Positions 1 to 10,385 of a stretch of 23,565 nucleotides of DNA are shown here, piece by piece. The notes under the pieces were generated by a model. The model did not search any database and was not told the origin of the DNA. It worked only from the letters and a program-made list of their open reading frames with translations. The stretch lies in the NCBI GenBank assembly GCA_036897625.1, contig JAYMTA010000861.1, forward strand, positions 1-23,565. The letters are read 5' to 3'. The translations under genes and the position numbers were made by a program. Positions within the stretch are counted from its first letter, which is position 1; every line of letters begins with the position of its first letter. This DNA is from Pelargonium cotyledonis. Lineage: Eukaryota; Streptophyta; Magnoliopsida; Geraniales; Geraniaceae.

Positions 1-134
1 CCGCGGAAAAACGATCGGATCGGTGCTGTGCTTGTGGATTAGTCTCAGCCGTCAGCTGATTTGACTTGACTCTGTTAGATCTCGGGAAGACAATTCGGGT
101 TCCGTCAACAGCAGAAGCGAAATAAGCTGGCAAG

Positions 135-157
135 TGCCACGTAGGATTGACGTGGCA
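135..157. promoter_or_regulatory. Inverted pair of ACGT (ABRE/G-box-like) elements
   Basis: TGCCACGT (135-142) and ACGTGGCA (150-157) form a perfect 8-bp inverted repeat with a 7-bp spacer. ACGTGGC is the classic core bound by plant bZIP factors (ABRE or G-box class). The pairing suggests a bZIP target or a promoter element of a gene beyond the left edge. The assignment is motif-based only. Confidence 0.35.
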
Positions 158-467
158 GTTTCGAGAAAAGGCTGGAAAGCGTCTCGGTGGGGACCTTGCA
201 AGTGCTCCTTTTTGGACTTAAGGAAAAAATATAGGCCTCGAGAAACGCCTGAACCTGCTTCTATAAAATAATAATAAATTTAATATTGGAATTAGGAAGT
301 TACATCTTTGCCCTCAGTGATGCAATCCAATACCTATTTTTGAAGGGTGTTTGCGTGATTTTGATAGGAAATTGTGAATTGCGTGATTGAGTATTTAAAT
401 GAACATATTACAAAAACCTGTTTATAACATGGGGGCATGGGAAGGATGCAAAAGTTGGGTCCCACTT

Positions 468-514
468 GACACGTGTGTCCAACCATGAAAGTACACGTGT
501 GCAATGTGACGTGT
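468..514. promoter_or_regulatory. Cluster of three ACGTG boxes
   Basis: Within 47 bases lie GACACGTGTGTC (468-479, with palindromic core ACACGTGT), a second ACACGTGT (493-500) and TGACGTGT (507-514). CACGTG is the G-box core, recognised by bZIP and bHLH factors, and clusters of this kind are typical of ABA- or light-responsive plant promoters. Which gene it would serve is unclear: the gene to the right points toward this spot from its 3' end, so a gene off the left edge is more likely. Confidence 0.35.
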
Positions 515-811
515 GAGTATTGCGTATTGAGATATGGGTGAGGAAGGTGTGTGTTGTGGTGTTTTTGTTTCAGTTTCACATGTTGGTCCATTTTTGTCTC
601 TTTTCTACTTTTGGTTGGTAGGATTTTGAGATGCGAAATCAATTTCAATTTATTTCTTATTTTAGAATTAATTTTATTTTGATGCTCTTACCATTCAATT
701 TGGACTTGCCATCTTATATGATAATAGCTCCACAAGAAAAACAATACTAAATTGGTACATGAGTTGTTCTAGAGTGCTAATAAGAAAGTGAAGAAAACAA
801 CCAGTAAGAAT

Positions 812-996
812 AGGAAAAGTGAACGATACAAGCCAATAGCTAACCTATCATCTGTCTGAAAACATAAATGAGAATAGAAAAAGTTAATAATCATCGTCGG
901 GACAAGTGACTTAAAGTGATTGCTTCTCGTGTTCTCAGGTTCAAATCTCGATTGTTACAGGAAAAGTTGAAAGATACAAGCCAATAGCTAACCTAT
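812..996. repeat. Direct repeat flanking a tRNA-like B-box (possible SINE remnant)
   Basis: Bases 825-848 and 973-996 are identical over 24 bases, and the similarity extends leftward to 812 and 959. Between them, 938-947 reads GGTTCAAATC, a good match to the RNA polymerase III B-box of tRNA genes. No convincing A-box or tRNA fold is seen. This could be an old tRNA-derived SINE, or simply a tandem duplication with a 148-base period. The repeat is certain; its origin is not. Confidence 0.45.
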
Positions 997-1095
997 AATG
1001 TGTCAAGAAACAAATACCTTGTACAAAGAAACCTTGGAGAATGGTATGCCATGTATCCAAGCTTTTGCACATTTGACACAATGTTACTCAACTGT

Positions 1096-4000
1096 TTAAT
1101 CGATCTTCACAGACGAATAAATCTTCCGAACAAACCAGAAGCAAGAATAGAAACCAATTGTCCCGGTCAAGACAAAGAACGCATACGATCCGATCAACAT
1201 ATATCCAAAGTAGAGGATACCAGAAACCAGCTTTGTAATTTCCAACTTGGTGAAGAAATAGAAAATAGAGTACAAGAAAAGGTAGAGAGCTGAAGAGCCA
1301 GCAGTCCAGTAAGCTCTCCACCACCATTGATAATCTTCGCTGCACAACTGGAAGTAGCACAGCACAATTGTTATCTCAGCACAGGTTATCAGAAGAATCA
1401 CAAATACTATGAACAGGAAGCCGAAAATGTAGTAGAATTGGTTCAGCCAAATCGACGTCAAGATGAAGAAAAGCTCAATAAAGACTGCTCCAAATGGAAG
1501 GACGCCTCCAATTAGGATAGAGAAGATTGGCCTCATGTACCAAGGCTGCTCGGGAACCTGTCTCGGGATCTTATTTGTTTTCACTGGATCCTCGATCGCA
1601 GGCTTCTTGAAACCAATGTAACCCCCGACAAGCACCAATGGCACGGATATCCCAAACCACAGCAGCACTAAGGCAAACATTGTCCCATAAGGCACTGCAC
1701 CGGAAGATTTCTCCCCCCATATTAGGGCGTTGAGCACGAAGAAGATGGAGAAGAGGATAGCAGGGAATGTGAAGGCAGTTTTGAGAGTGATCTTCTTCCA
1801 ACTAGTGCCTTTGAACATTTTGTATAACCGGGATGATGAGTATCCTGCAAATAAGCCCATGAAGACCCACAGAAGAACCATGGCGGTCATGAGCCCCCCT
1901 CGGTTAGAAGGGGAAAGGAATCCCAGCAATGCAAAAATCATTGTGACGAGAGTCATCCCGAAGAGCTGGACACCTGTCCCAACATATACACATAATAAGC
2001 TAGATCTCGCGGGTGGCCTGAATACATCTCCATGGACCAGTTTCCAGCCTGTTTCTTCCTGAGCCTCGTCTTGGGCATCCAATTGATTGTAGTTGGCAAT
2101 GTCTCTGTAGAGAGTTCTCAGCATGATCATCGCTACCATGCCAGAAAGGAAGAGGACGATCATCAGTGAGTTGATAATTGAAAACCAATGTATTTGATCA
2201 TCATTCATGAGAAGGTAAGTGTCCCAACGCGATGCCCATTTAATATCACTGGACTGTAGGTACACAGACGGGAAGGAGACAAAGAACTTCAGTTACGATG
2301 AGAAACTTGCTGGTATAGGAAATTAAACCCAAGGGTTACGAAGACTGTACCTCAAAGGATGCATCATATGTGAACACAATCTCCATACCAGCGTTAACCT
2401 CTTGTGGAACAGCGACGTCTTGGACTATATTTTTAGTACAAGTAATCAACTGAGGATTCTTTTCATCCCATTCCTTATACTCGTGTTTAATACTGTTAGG
2501 AATAGCCAAGTATTAGGACAGAAGTGCAAAGGTTTTCTACTCAAAGACATTGAAAGCAAGCTATGGAATATGGTTGCACAAAGAGAAACCAGGAGAAAGC
2601 AAAGCAGCTTGACAGTACAAAACTGAAGGTTGTGATGAGTAACACCACATACTTTCATGCTGTGGCATAACTTTGCATTGCCAATCTAAAGCCCAAAACC
2701 TGAATCTAGACAATCTCAATCTAACCATGCCATAATGTTTTGTTGGAAAAGACCTATATAGCTATGACAGACAACAAAGTGTGCACCCATCTAGAAAAAT
2801 CCAAAAGGCAATGCAATTGAAAAAATAAAATAAAAGAGAAGAAAAGGAGATGGCATTTGAGAAGCAGATTAGAACTCCAACCTTTTAGGAATAACCTCAA
2901 AACCAACTATACGAGCAGAATCTGTCTGTGGATCCCTATGATACATTATTTTGAAGCTCAAGTGGTTATTGAGAAAATGCTTCTCCTCATTGCTCTGTGC
3001 CATAAGTTGAATACATCAAACAGTCAAAACAAAGAAACGGCAATTCTACAAGGTGGCAAGAACATAGAACATGTAAAACAATAGGAGGAAACTTACTCCA
3101 CTGTACTTTCCTATAAACCCTACACGAAATCCATGCTCGTAAACTTTCGATAGACTTCCATCCCTCCTTTGTCTAGGAACTGCAACGGGAAGGTTGTCAA
3201 GAATCCTGTATCAGTGGCAAAGATAAGATGCAGGTTTAATAAATGCATAACAAAAATTCAGAATTCAATTTATCATGTCAAGTAGTTCAAGTGATATATA
3301 TGTCTACACAGGTTAACACAGCATTCCATGCACACAAAGCACTTACATATTAACTCGATAGGCATCGTCTATTTTCTCTTTGAATTTTTTTGCAGATCCT
3401 GCATCAAGTTTTATCCGACAGCCTACTTTACATGACAGTTCTTCTCTCATATTGAACTGGCAAATAAAACATACACTTGAAACATCAGCACAGTATGGCA
3501 ATATGATATAAATTATTAGCAATATGCAAATTGCAAGCCTACTTCTCTTCTTCCCCAGTAATGTACAAGATTTTCAGACTTACTGTATAAATAGAATTTT
3601 CAATACGGTCACCTCGAAGAACTTCTCCCAAGTTCTCTGCGCTGTCCATAATTTTTGGAGGTTTACAGTAACTCAAGAAATAGTAATCATATGGAAGTTG
3701 TGTCTTTGTTGATGAAAGCTTGTTCACTTTGACTTGAAGGAGATCTCCCTAAATAAAAGTAAAATAATCACAAGTTGTAATGATTCATACAAAAGTAATT
3801 CAAAGTTTAATACATTGGAAAAACTATATGATTTTCATGATCATGGTCCAAGTGTTATCTAAGAAAGATTCATACATGATATGTGGTCATACACGATCTA
3901 TAGAAAGAATGTGGCAAGAATGAACAAAAGAAATATGTATTACACCAGTTAAAACAGACATTTGATTCTTTTGGCAATATTATGACCAATGTCTTCAACA

Positions 4001-4704
4001 TAAGTTGCTACTACAGCAAGTGATATCTAGAATAAACTATGAGATCCACTTTTGATCCCAAGATTTTTACCATTTAAAATGCTTCAAACATAAAATTTCA
4101 TGCTAATTGCATATGTGTCGGTGCAGGTTCAAGTATAGTCTTAAATCAGGACCTACTGTTCTCCGACATCAGTGTTTCTTTCAAGAGATCCAAGCCCAAA
4201 GCAATGATGCTTAATTCAGTGAAAGAAGGTAAGTGAGTGGAAATTGACAAGAGAAATGGCCGAAAAATAAGAAACACCAACATCGAAATCAACAAAATAG
4301 AGTTAGTAACAAGTAGCAGGAAGCAGAAGAAGCAACACAGAACTAAATAATGTAGCAGAACACAGATCAGAGACTGTAGATCACCAAACTTGTTGAAGAA
4401 GTTGAGAAATTCAGATCCGCACAGCAGAGAAATCAAATTCGAAATAGATACAAAACAAATGACAACGAAGAGCAAGTAAACACTCGGAGTACAATGCAAA
4501 AGAAAAAAGTAGAAAGAAGAGCAAAAATGCAGAGAAAAGACAGAATGGCGGAGAAGAAGGAGAATATACAGTCTGGAAATCTTGAGGAGCGACGCCTGGG
4601 AGATAGAAGGAGTGAGTCGATGGCGGAATCAGCAACAGAAGAAGACCTAACAAGAGGAAGCTTCTCATCTTCATCTTCATCTTCATCGTCGTCTTCGTCT
4701 CCAT
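1096..4704 (-). CDS. Transmembrane 9 superfamily member (EMP70/TMN8-9-like), seven exons
   Basis: Exons: 4570-4704, 3584-3748, 3347-3456, 3097-3205, 2882-2994, 2351-2492, 1096-2253. All junctions are GT-AG with matching phases, giving 643 residues, the usual size for plant TM9SF proteins. Residues 1-32 carry a Met/Lys repeat and a Leu-rich signal peptide, followed by the mature start SFYLPGVAPQDF. The lumenal domain shows RGDRIENS, FKEKIDD and DNLPVAVP. The last exon (residues 259-643) holds DIKWASRWDTYLLMNDDQIH and then nine hydrophobic spans, the first near 281-303. The C-terminal VKID fits the KXD/E signal reported to hold TMN proteins in the Golgi through COPI. Role: Golgi/endosomal membrane protein linked in the family to sorting and membrane-protein trafficking; the exact cargo is unknown. 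I chose the ATG at 4704; an in-frame ATG at 4734 would add ten residues. The gene looks intact. Confidence 0.95.
3749..4569 (-). other. Large first intron of the TM9SF gene
   Basis: This 821-base intron separates the signal-peptide exon (ending QDFQT, donor GTATAT) from the exon starting GDLLQVKVNKL (acceptor TTTAG). Both joints are phase 0. The hydrophobic minus-strand frame inside it (4146-4499) has no family resemblance and reads as T-rich intron. I see no element in it. Confidence 0.8.
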
Positions 4705-5296
4705 CTCCCTGAGAATGAGAGAGCAGAGAAGCATAGAGAACTGTAGATACGGTGCCAAGCTTCTAGTCTTGTACTGTTGATTGTTAATCAGTCACCATTT
4801 GCCCATCACATCACTATTGTTATTAGTTTTGGACTTTTTTTTTTGAAGACTTTGGAGGACTTGGAAGTTGGGATGTCAAAATGAAAAGGCCAAAACTTCA
4901 AATTTACACTACTAAATATAAATATAAATATATTTTCAAATCAAAAGCCGTAATGCCTACGAAGAGTACATGACAAGATAAATGGAGTATGAATTTATTT
5001 ATATAGACCCACAATTAGGAGTACTTACTAGGGAGATTAAGGAGAAAAAGACAGACATTAAGTTAGTTTAATGTAAAGCTCCTGAGTACTTGACATTAAT
5101 CCAAGCTCTTGTCGATAGCTCACGTGACCTTGCCTCTCCCACGATCAACAAATAAAATTCATTCAAATAACATATCTTTACCTTAAATCAATCAATCCTC
5201 TCGCAAATAACAATTTCACCTTACAAAAAAAATCACATAATTCAAATGGTGATAGGTAAATTGTTTGGTGTATCAAAAGAAGGTTCATGCTAGCTA
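4705..5296. other. TM9SF 5' region and spacer to the MSI4/FVE copy
   Basis: On the minus strand the bases just above 4704 are pyrimidine-rich, as expected of a plant 5' UTR. Beyond them lies AT-rich spacer with a short run of TATAAA-like units (4912-4933), then the region downstream of the MSI4/FVE copy. No gene or mobile element is seen. Confidence 0.6.
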
Positions 5297-7568
5297 TTAA
5301 GGCTTGGTTGAGCTACAAGCAACCACATGGGACTTGAACTTCTCCAGCTCTGCTAAAACCTCCTCTTCAGGTCTGTAGATCAAATCACTCATCCGCCACA
5401 TCTGCATACACACACACCATTTCAAGTTTTCCATCCCTATTTATACAATTTTAGTTGAACAAAACGATAATCATGAATCAAATCAATTCAACAAGTCATC
5501 ATGGGTAGGAGGATAAATATCTTAAACAATTCAATAATGCTCACTATGTCCCAAAATGAGTGTGTACATTCTTCAAAAATTTGTGAGCCAGTTATAACCA
5601 CTTGAATTTGTTAGAAGTGGTCATCTATTGGCAACAGATCCTTCAAAAACTTTCAAAAAAATCCAGCTGATGTCTTCCTCCATATGACATCATATGCAAC
5701 GACTCCCAAGGTACATGTGTGATGTGTCACGTTTTATGCTTTCAAAACATTTTGAATCAGATAACGATAATCATTAAATTAACTTGGCCTACCCAGATTT
5801 ATTATTTGATAGACGATTAGACATTATAAGACATATATTTGTATCTTACACCTTTCCATTCTAATCACTTGCATATTCCGAGAATTTACAAAAAAATTAC
5901 ACAGAAAGAGATAGCTTCAATTTAATACCTGCAATGTCCCGCCTCCACCAGTAGTATCACAGTCATCATACACACTGACTATAGTCCATGGATCAGATGC
6001 ATTCCAATGAAAATCAACAACTTTGTCCCTGTATAAAGTGCAAGATTTTTTTTATGACAGGAACAAAAGCAAGTTTGCAATCAAACAATGCAAGCCGGTT
6101 ACTGGAGATAGGACTACAATGCAGTGAATGCATAATTACTATTTTGTACACTTCACATGAAAAAACCAAGCAAATGCATAATTACTCTTTTCAAACATAG
6201 ACATTAAGTTATTGAATGCCAAGACCACACACACAATCTTACGTAATAATTTGATCAGGCCGTTACAGCTACTAGAGAAAGGGAAATAACAAGAAAATAG
6301 TTTCATGCCCTAAAAAAGATGGAACAGCCCAGTACCAATTAAATGTCCTAGGGTAACACACAAACAAAATCAGAGAGCACTATTTTAGTTGGGTTTAGTA
6401 GAATTAAACCTGAACCCTGCATGCTGGAAAAACAAGCCAGGAGGAGCAGCTCTTGTTCCATGTTCTGTAGTTTTACTAACCTGCAAAACGCCGTCCAATG
6501 AATAGAGCCCATTTAACAGAAAAATATGATACATGCTAGAAATGAAATCCATATAGAATTGCCTTTTTGTTGTTTGTGTAGAGGTGAAATGAAATGCAAA
6601 ATTATTACAAAAATAGTAGAGAGAGTAAATGTAAGGAACTACTTATAGTCTTATAGACATATGCTCATCGAAGCAAGGCTGTAACATGGGCAAGGAAACC
6701 TTTCAAACCTTGTCATAATCCCAAACGTTTAAGAGACCGTCTTCGGCAGAACTTCCAAAGACAGATGATGTGTCTGGAGACCACTGGAACATGAACAAAA
6801 CAATTTAGAATATACGAACAAGATCTATCCAATTCAAAGAAAGCACAAAGCATGTAGCTGAAAATAGAATGAAAAAAGATAAATGAATCCCTGCACGCAA
6901 AGGACAGCTGCTTTGTGACCCTCAAACTTGTAAATAGGTGATCCCACTCCTTCAGAAGTGAGATTCCGTCGATCGAACAATCGAACCGAGGTATCTGCAG
7001 ATCTGAAAGACCAGTACAAAAGCATGTAAGGAGTCTACAAATCTACCTATAGGCCTGACCATCAACAAGAAGTGCTAGCGAACCCAGAAGTTTATCACAT
7101 GCCCATACCCATTATTCAAAAGAACAACAAAAGTACAAGAAACACAGAACATACCCAGTTAGAATAAGATTATCGTCATGGGGATTCTAATATACACAGT
7201 GAAGATCAGCATCATGTGATTTCTCAACCTGTTGACAATAATCTTCAGAAACTGACACTTACATCATGGGGATACATGAACTATGCAAAACTGGTCTTAA
7301 CAAGATTATGGAAGAATAATGAACATGATATATGAAAACAATTTATTTGGTCAGCCCAATTACAACCAAAACCTAGTAGTTAAAAAAAGAAAAGAAAGCC
7401 ATAATACAAGTAACAATTGAGAGCCATAATACAAGTAACAAAGAAGAAGCAAGAAATAAATAAATGTGAGGCAAATTGACCTTAACAGCTGGACTGGTAC
7501 CAACTCGCGCATCCCAAAATATGAGGCACGAATCATCGCCTACACTACAAAATTCCTGCGCACTTCAC

Positions 7569-7586
7569 GAGAGAGAGAGAGAGAGA
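7569..7586. repeat. (GA)9 microsatellite next to an exon of the MSI4/FVE copy
   Basis: Eighteen bases of perfect GA repeat. On the minus strand it reads as a CT run ending six bases before the exon that starts at 7562, so it serves as the polypyrimidine tract of that splice acceptor. Confidence 0.85.
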
Positions 7587-8553
7587 TGAACTGTCAGAAT
7601 AAATGCCTCATCATAAACCTTTGATAATTTCTGAATTACTATCAATCTATCATTGAGAGATACTTTTAAAGGGAAAAGGTATATTTCCTTACTTTAACAG
7701 AGATTTTCAAAACTATGTGAACCTATTACCACATAAGTTATCCAAACATTCATTTGAAGATGGGGATTAGAAATAAGATCCTAAATCATGTTTTGCATCA
7801 AGGCTCAACATATATGTTTATTGCTTTCTGAATGTAAAAGGCTATTCTTCGAGAACGTAGAGAATATGTTTAAGTTTCATGCTCTTGCAAATTACCTGGA
7901 AGGACAGAATGCTACATCTTCCACTGTATCATCATGCCCCTGGAAAACACCTCGCAGTCCTAACAGTCGGGCCATCAGCAGCTTTGTTGCTACCTTCTCC
8001 AGGCTTAGAGTTTTGTTTAATGATTGATCCAGACGCTGTCGCTACTGCTGATATATGGTCCTGAATACTCCACAGGACCACCAATTTGTCCTTCCCTGCC
8101 AAATGAATCTTCTTGTTTAGAAGAAATTTATACGTAAATGAAACTGAATTTTGGTTTAAAACAATAAAAGGCATAAACACATTGGAACTTCAAGGCGAAT
8201 CAACACGTGTAATACTGTAATATTCAACAAAATCCTTTAACAATGAAATTTCATGTTACATAGCAAAAAAACATAATGTCACAAAAAACAAATATGCAAC
8301 ATACACGATAAGTCATCCATTTTCACTCAAGGCATAACTAATTCAACCAAACTACATAAATCAACTTTTATACTATAATTCAAAGTGGATTCACGAGATT
8401 ATATGTTATGCAAATATACATGATCATAAATTATAAAATAAAAAAAGTTGATAGCTTTCGTTGATTAGAAGAATTTTCCAACCTCCAGAGAGCACAAACG
8501 GTTCAGTAGGACACATAGCAAGGGCGAATTTTATCCTGGTGTACAGTCAAGAT

Positions 8554-9126
8554 CTGCAATTCAAGATTTATGATAAACTTACTCTCTAGAAAAGGAACAG
8601 GAACATCACCGAAATGTTACAGTTCTATGATTACAAGTCACAAGAATGGTTTTTTCTTTTTCCTTTGCTACAAGTGTGTGTATATTTAGAAGAGAACCTG
8701 GGAACGAGACTCAAGGAATTGTTTGAGAACAGAAGTGTCTAATTATGTTTTGGGGGCATCATCATCTCACGCAACTATGGGGTAAGCCCCTCAAGGTTTT
8801 GTCGGACAAAATGCAAATATTGTCTATAAAAAGATAAACAATTCCAGAGTCCTAACCGAAGATGTCCATAAGAACAAAACATGATCTGAATATGATATAC
8901 TCTCATGTGAAAGAGAAGGTGTGTTACCTCCTGCTGACGGTAAGATAACAATAGAGAACAAAAGTATACACCCCTACTTATCTTCTTGACAACAATGAAT
9001 TAGAGCATGTAATCTATAACAGGGATAATAACATTAAATTGAAAGAAAAGAAAATAAATAAATAAAAAGATCACAATGTATCAACAAGCACGCAGAGGGA
9101 CTAAACTATTTAGCAATGGCATATAC
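8554..9126 (-). other. Largest intron of the MSI4/FVE copy
   Basis: This 573-base gap lies between the exon ending in NSRPDL (donor GTATAT) and the damaged exon starting ILT. No other gene or element is recognised. The remaining longer introns (6029-6409, 7563-7895, 9399-9709) also show nothing beyond AT-rich sequence and the GA run. Confidence 0.7.
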
Positions 9127-10093
9127 CAAATCAGGACGAGAGTTTGTGGCTCCAAGAACAGCATGACGATTAGGCTGAGCTTCCACATCCCAAATGAGAA
9201 CCTGAATGGAGCAATCCCAGAAACAATTGAACATGGGAGTTTTCAATTTAATCAAACAAACCAGAATATCTTCAGATAATCCTAGTATTGTTTGTGCTGT
9301 GTACAACAGATATAGAATATTTATACACTCACATCAGGGCTATCAGTATGAGTAGCCACTAGGCTCGTTTTCTGAGGAAGCTCCCTAATTCTGTTTACCT
9401 GCAAATTGATTTACAGTCATTCCAGTCAGTACCAGTATCTGTATCACGAGTAAGTTGACACCTCCATGTAATGGGATCAAAGGGAGTGAGCGAACAGTAC
9501 ATGCACTGATGAGCCTCTAATTAGGCACACACATTATCATAAGATGGCAAAATATATGTTACTTACTTTTAAGCACCAATAAAAAACAGAACGATACATA
9601 AACACCACATTCAAGGGCAAGGTCATACAAGACAAGCTAACACTGAATTACATAAAAACAAAAATGGTGCATTAAAATTAATCGGTGGATATGTAATAAG
9701 CATTCATACCTCCCCAGGATGTATAATAGTCTTGTACTTCCTAACAAAGGGCGAGCGTGATTCCTCATTGAACTGAAAATCCAATTAATGATACCAAGAG
9801 CACAGAGTATCAGACTACCTACGCCAACTCCAAGAACAAAAAAAAAAAACTATATACAGCTACAACAAGTAAGCAAAACATCTCAAATAGATAGAGACCA
9901 AACCTTCCATATGTGCTCAGCAGCAGCAACCCTAGGTCTGACAACTTCACAATTGGCAATGACAAGAGTATTTGGAACACTACCATCAGTCTGGCCAAAA
10001 ATGAAACAACAAATGTGAATGAGTAGAATCTAAAATCAACAACCTAATGTACATTAGCGTAAAAAGACTGAACCGAGCATGGAGCGAAGGCTT

Positions 10094-10096
10094 GCC
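10094..10096 (-). other. GC-type splice donor in the MSI4/FVE copy
   Basis: The exon ending LYLSEQ is followed by GCAAGC rather than GT. GC-AG introns are a known minor class and usually have a strong AG|GCAAG context, as here. This may be ancestral to the gene rather than a lesion. Confidence 0.55.
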
Positions 10097-10385
10097 TGCT
10101 CAGAAAGGTAAAGGCGCTGGCGAGTTTTGTGAGTAGCTTGCTCCAGCTGTGGACCCCATCTGATCACCACAAACACATACAGAATCACAATGAGAAGGTA
10201 CAAAAGAAGAAGAAGAAGGAGACGATGGACTTCCACTGAATGTACTTGTCGTCGACGGCGTGGTGGTGGTGGTGGGACTTCTTGGCGTCTTTCATCTTGA
10301 GAGTGGTGGGTGGTGGTGGAGGAGGAGGTCGTTGGTCTTGGGCTTGGGTTTTCAGCCTCGCTTCTTAGGGATTGGCGTGTCCATT

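Larger units (their letters stand above)
1..1095. other. Intergenic region left of the TM9SF gene
   Basis: No convincing coding sequence is seen on either strand; the small open frames here resemble no family I know. Bases 1-230 are less AT-rich than the rest and could be promoter or 5' UTR of a gene beyond the left edge, but this is inference. The stretch holds a perfect inverted pair of ACGT boxes (135-157), three more ACGTG boxes (468-514), and a direct repeat (812-848 and 959-996) around a tRNA-like B-box. The 3' UTR of the TM9SF gene should occupy the last few hundred bases. Confidence 0.6.
5297..10385 (-). pseudogene. Decayed, intron-bearing copy of MSI4/FVE (RBBP4/MSI1-family WD40 protein)
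   Basis: Exon-like blocks: 10221-10385 (truncated), 10096-10159, 9904-9990, 9710-9772, 9333-9398, 9127-9201, 8483-8553, 7896-8095, 7481-7562, 7155-7228, 6891-7002, 6709-6783, 6410-6480, 5929-6028, 5297-5401. They read as MSI4/FVE in order: KKRG-KPKPK basic start, WGPQLEQATH, FNEESRSPFV, HTDSPD, VLIWDVEAQPNRH, GKDKLVVLWSIQDHI, EFCSVGDDSCL, LFDRRNLTSEGVGSPIYKFE, GGGGTLQMWRMSDLIYRPEE. Defects: TGA at 10353-10355 where KKRGRK is expected; loss of about 22 codons at the end of exon 1 plus its donor; a net 5-base loss near 8525-8535; one extra base near 7953-7965; TAG at 7187-7189 for the Trp of CVDWNPH; and GG instead of GT after 6891. In Arabidopsis, FVE binds histones in deacetylase and PRC2-like complexes in the autonomous flowering pathway. 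Retained introns mean a DNA duplicate, not a retrocopy. I am sure of the family and fairly sure it is non-functional. Confidence 0.88.

Noticed and set aside
334-648. Minus-strand open frame of 104 codons rich in His and Cys
   Set aside because: No start context, domain or family likeness; it overlaps the ACGTG box cluster, which better explains the composition.
4146-4499. Hydrophobic minus-strand open frame of 117 codons
   Set aside because: It lies within the first intron of the TM9SF gene, resembles no family, and the T-rich intron explains the Leu/Phe content.
4494-4712. Plus-strand open frame with a long serine run
   Set aside because: It is the antisense of the Met/Lys/Asp-rich start of the TM9SF gene; GA-rich coding sequence read backwards gives TCTTCATC serine codons.
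5297-10385. MSI4/FVE copy as a processed retrocopy
   Set aside because: Introns are present at all expected joints with mostly intact GT-AG sites, so it arose by DNA duplication or is the original locus decaying in place.
5297-10385. MSI4/FVE defects as sequencing errors
   Set aside because: At least six separate defects of different kinds fall in this one gene, while about 5 kb of coding sequence in the other three genes shows none. It cannot be fully excluded without reads.
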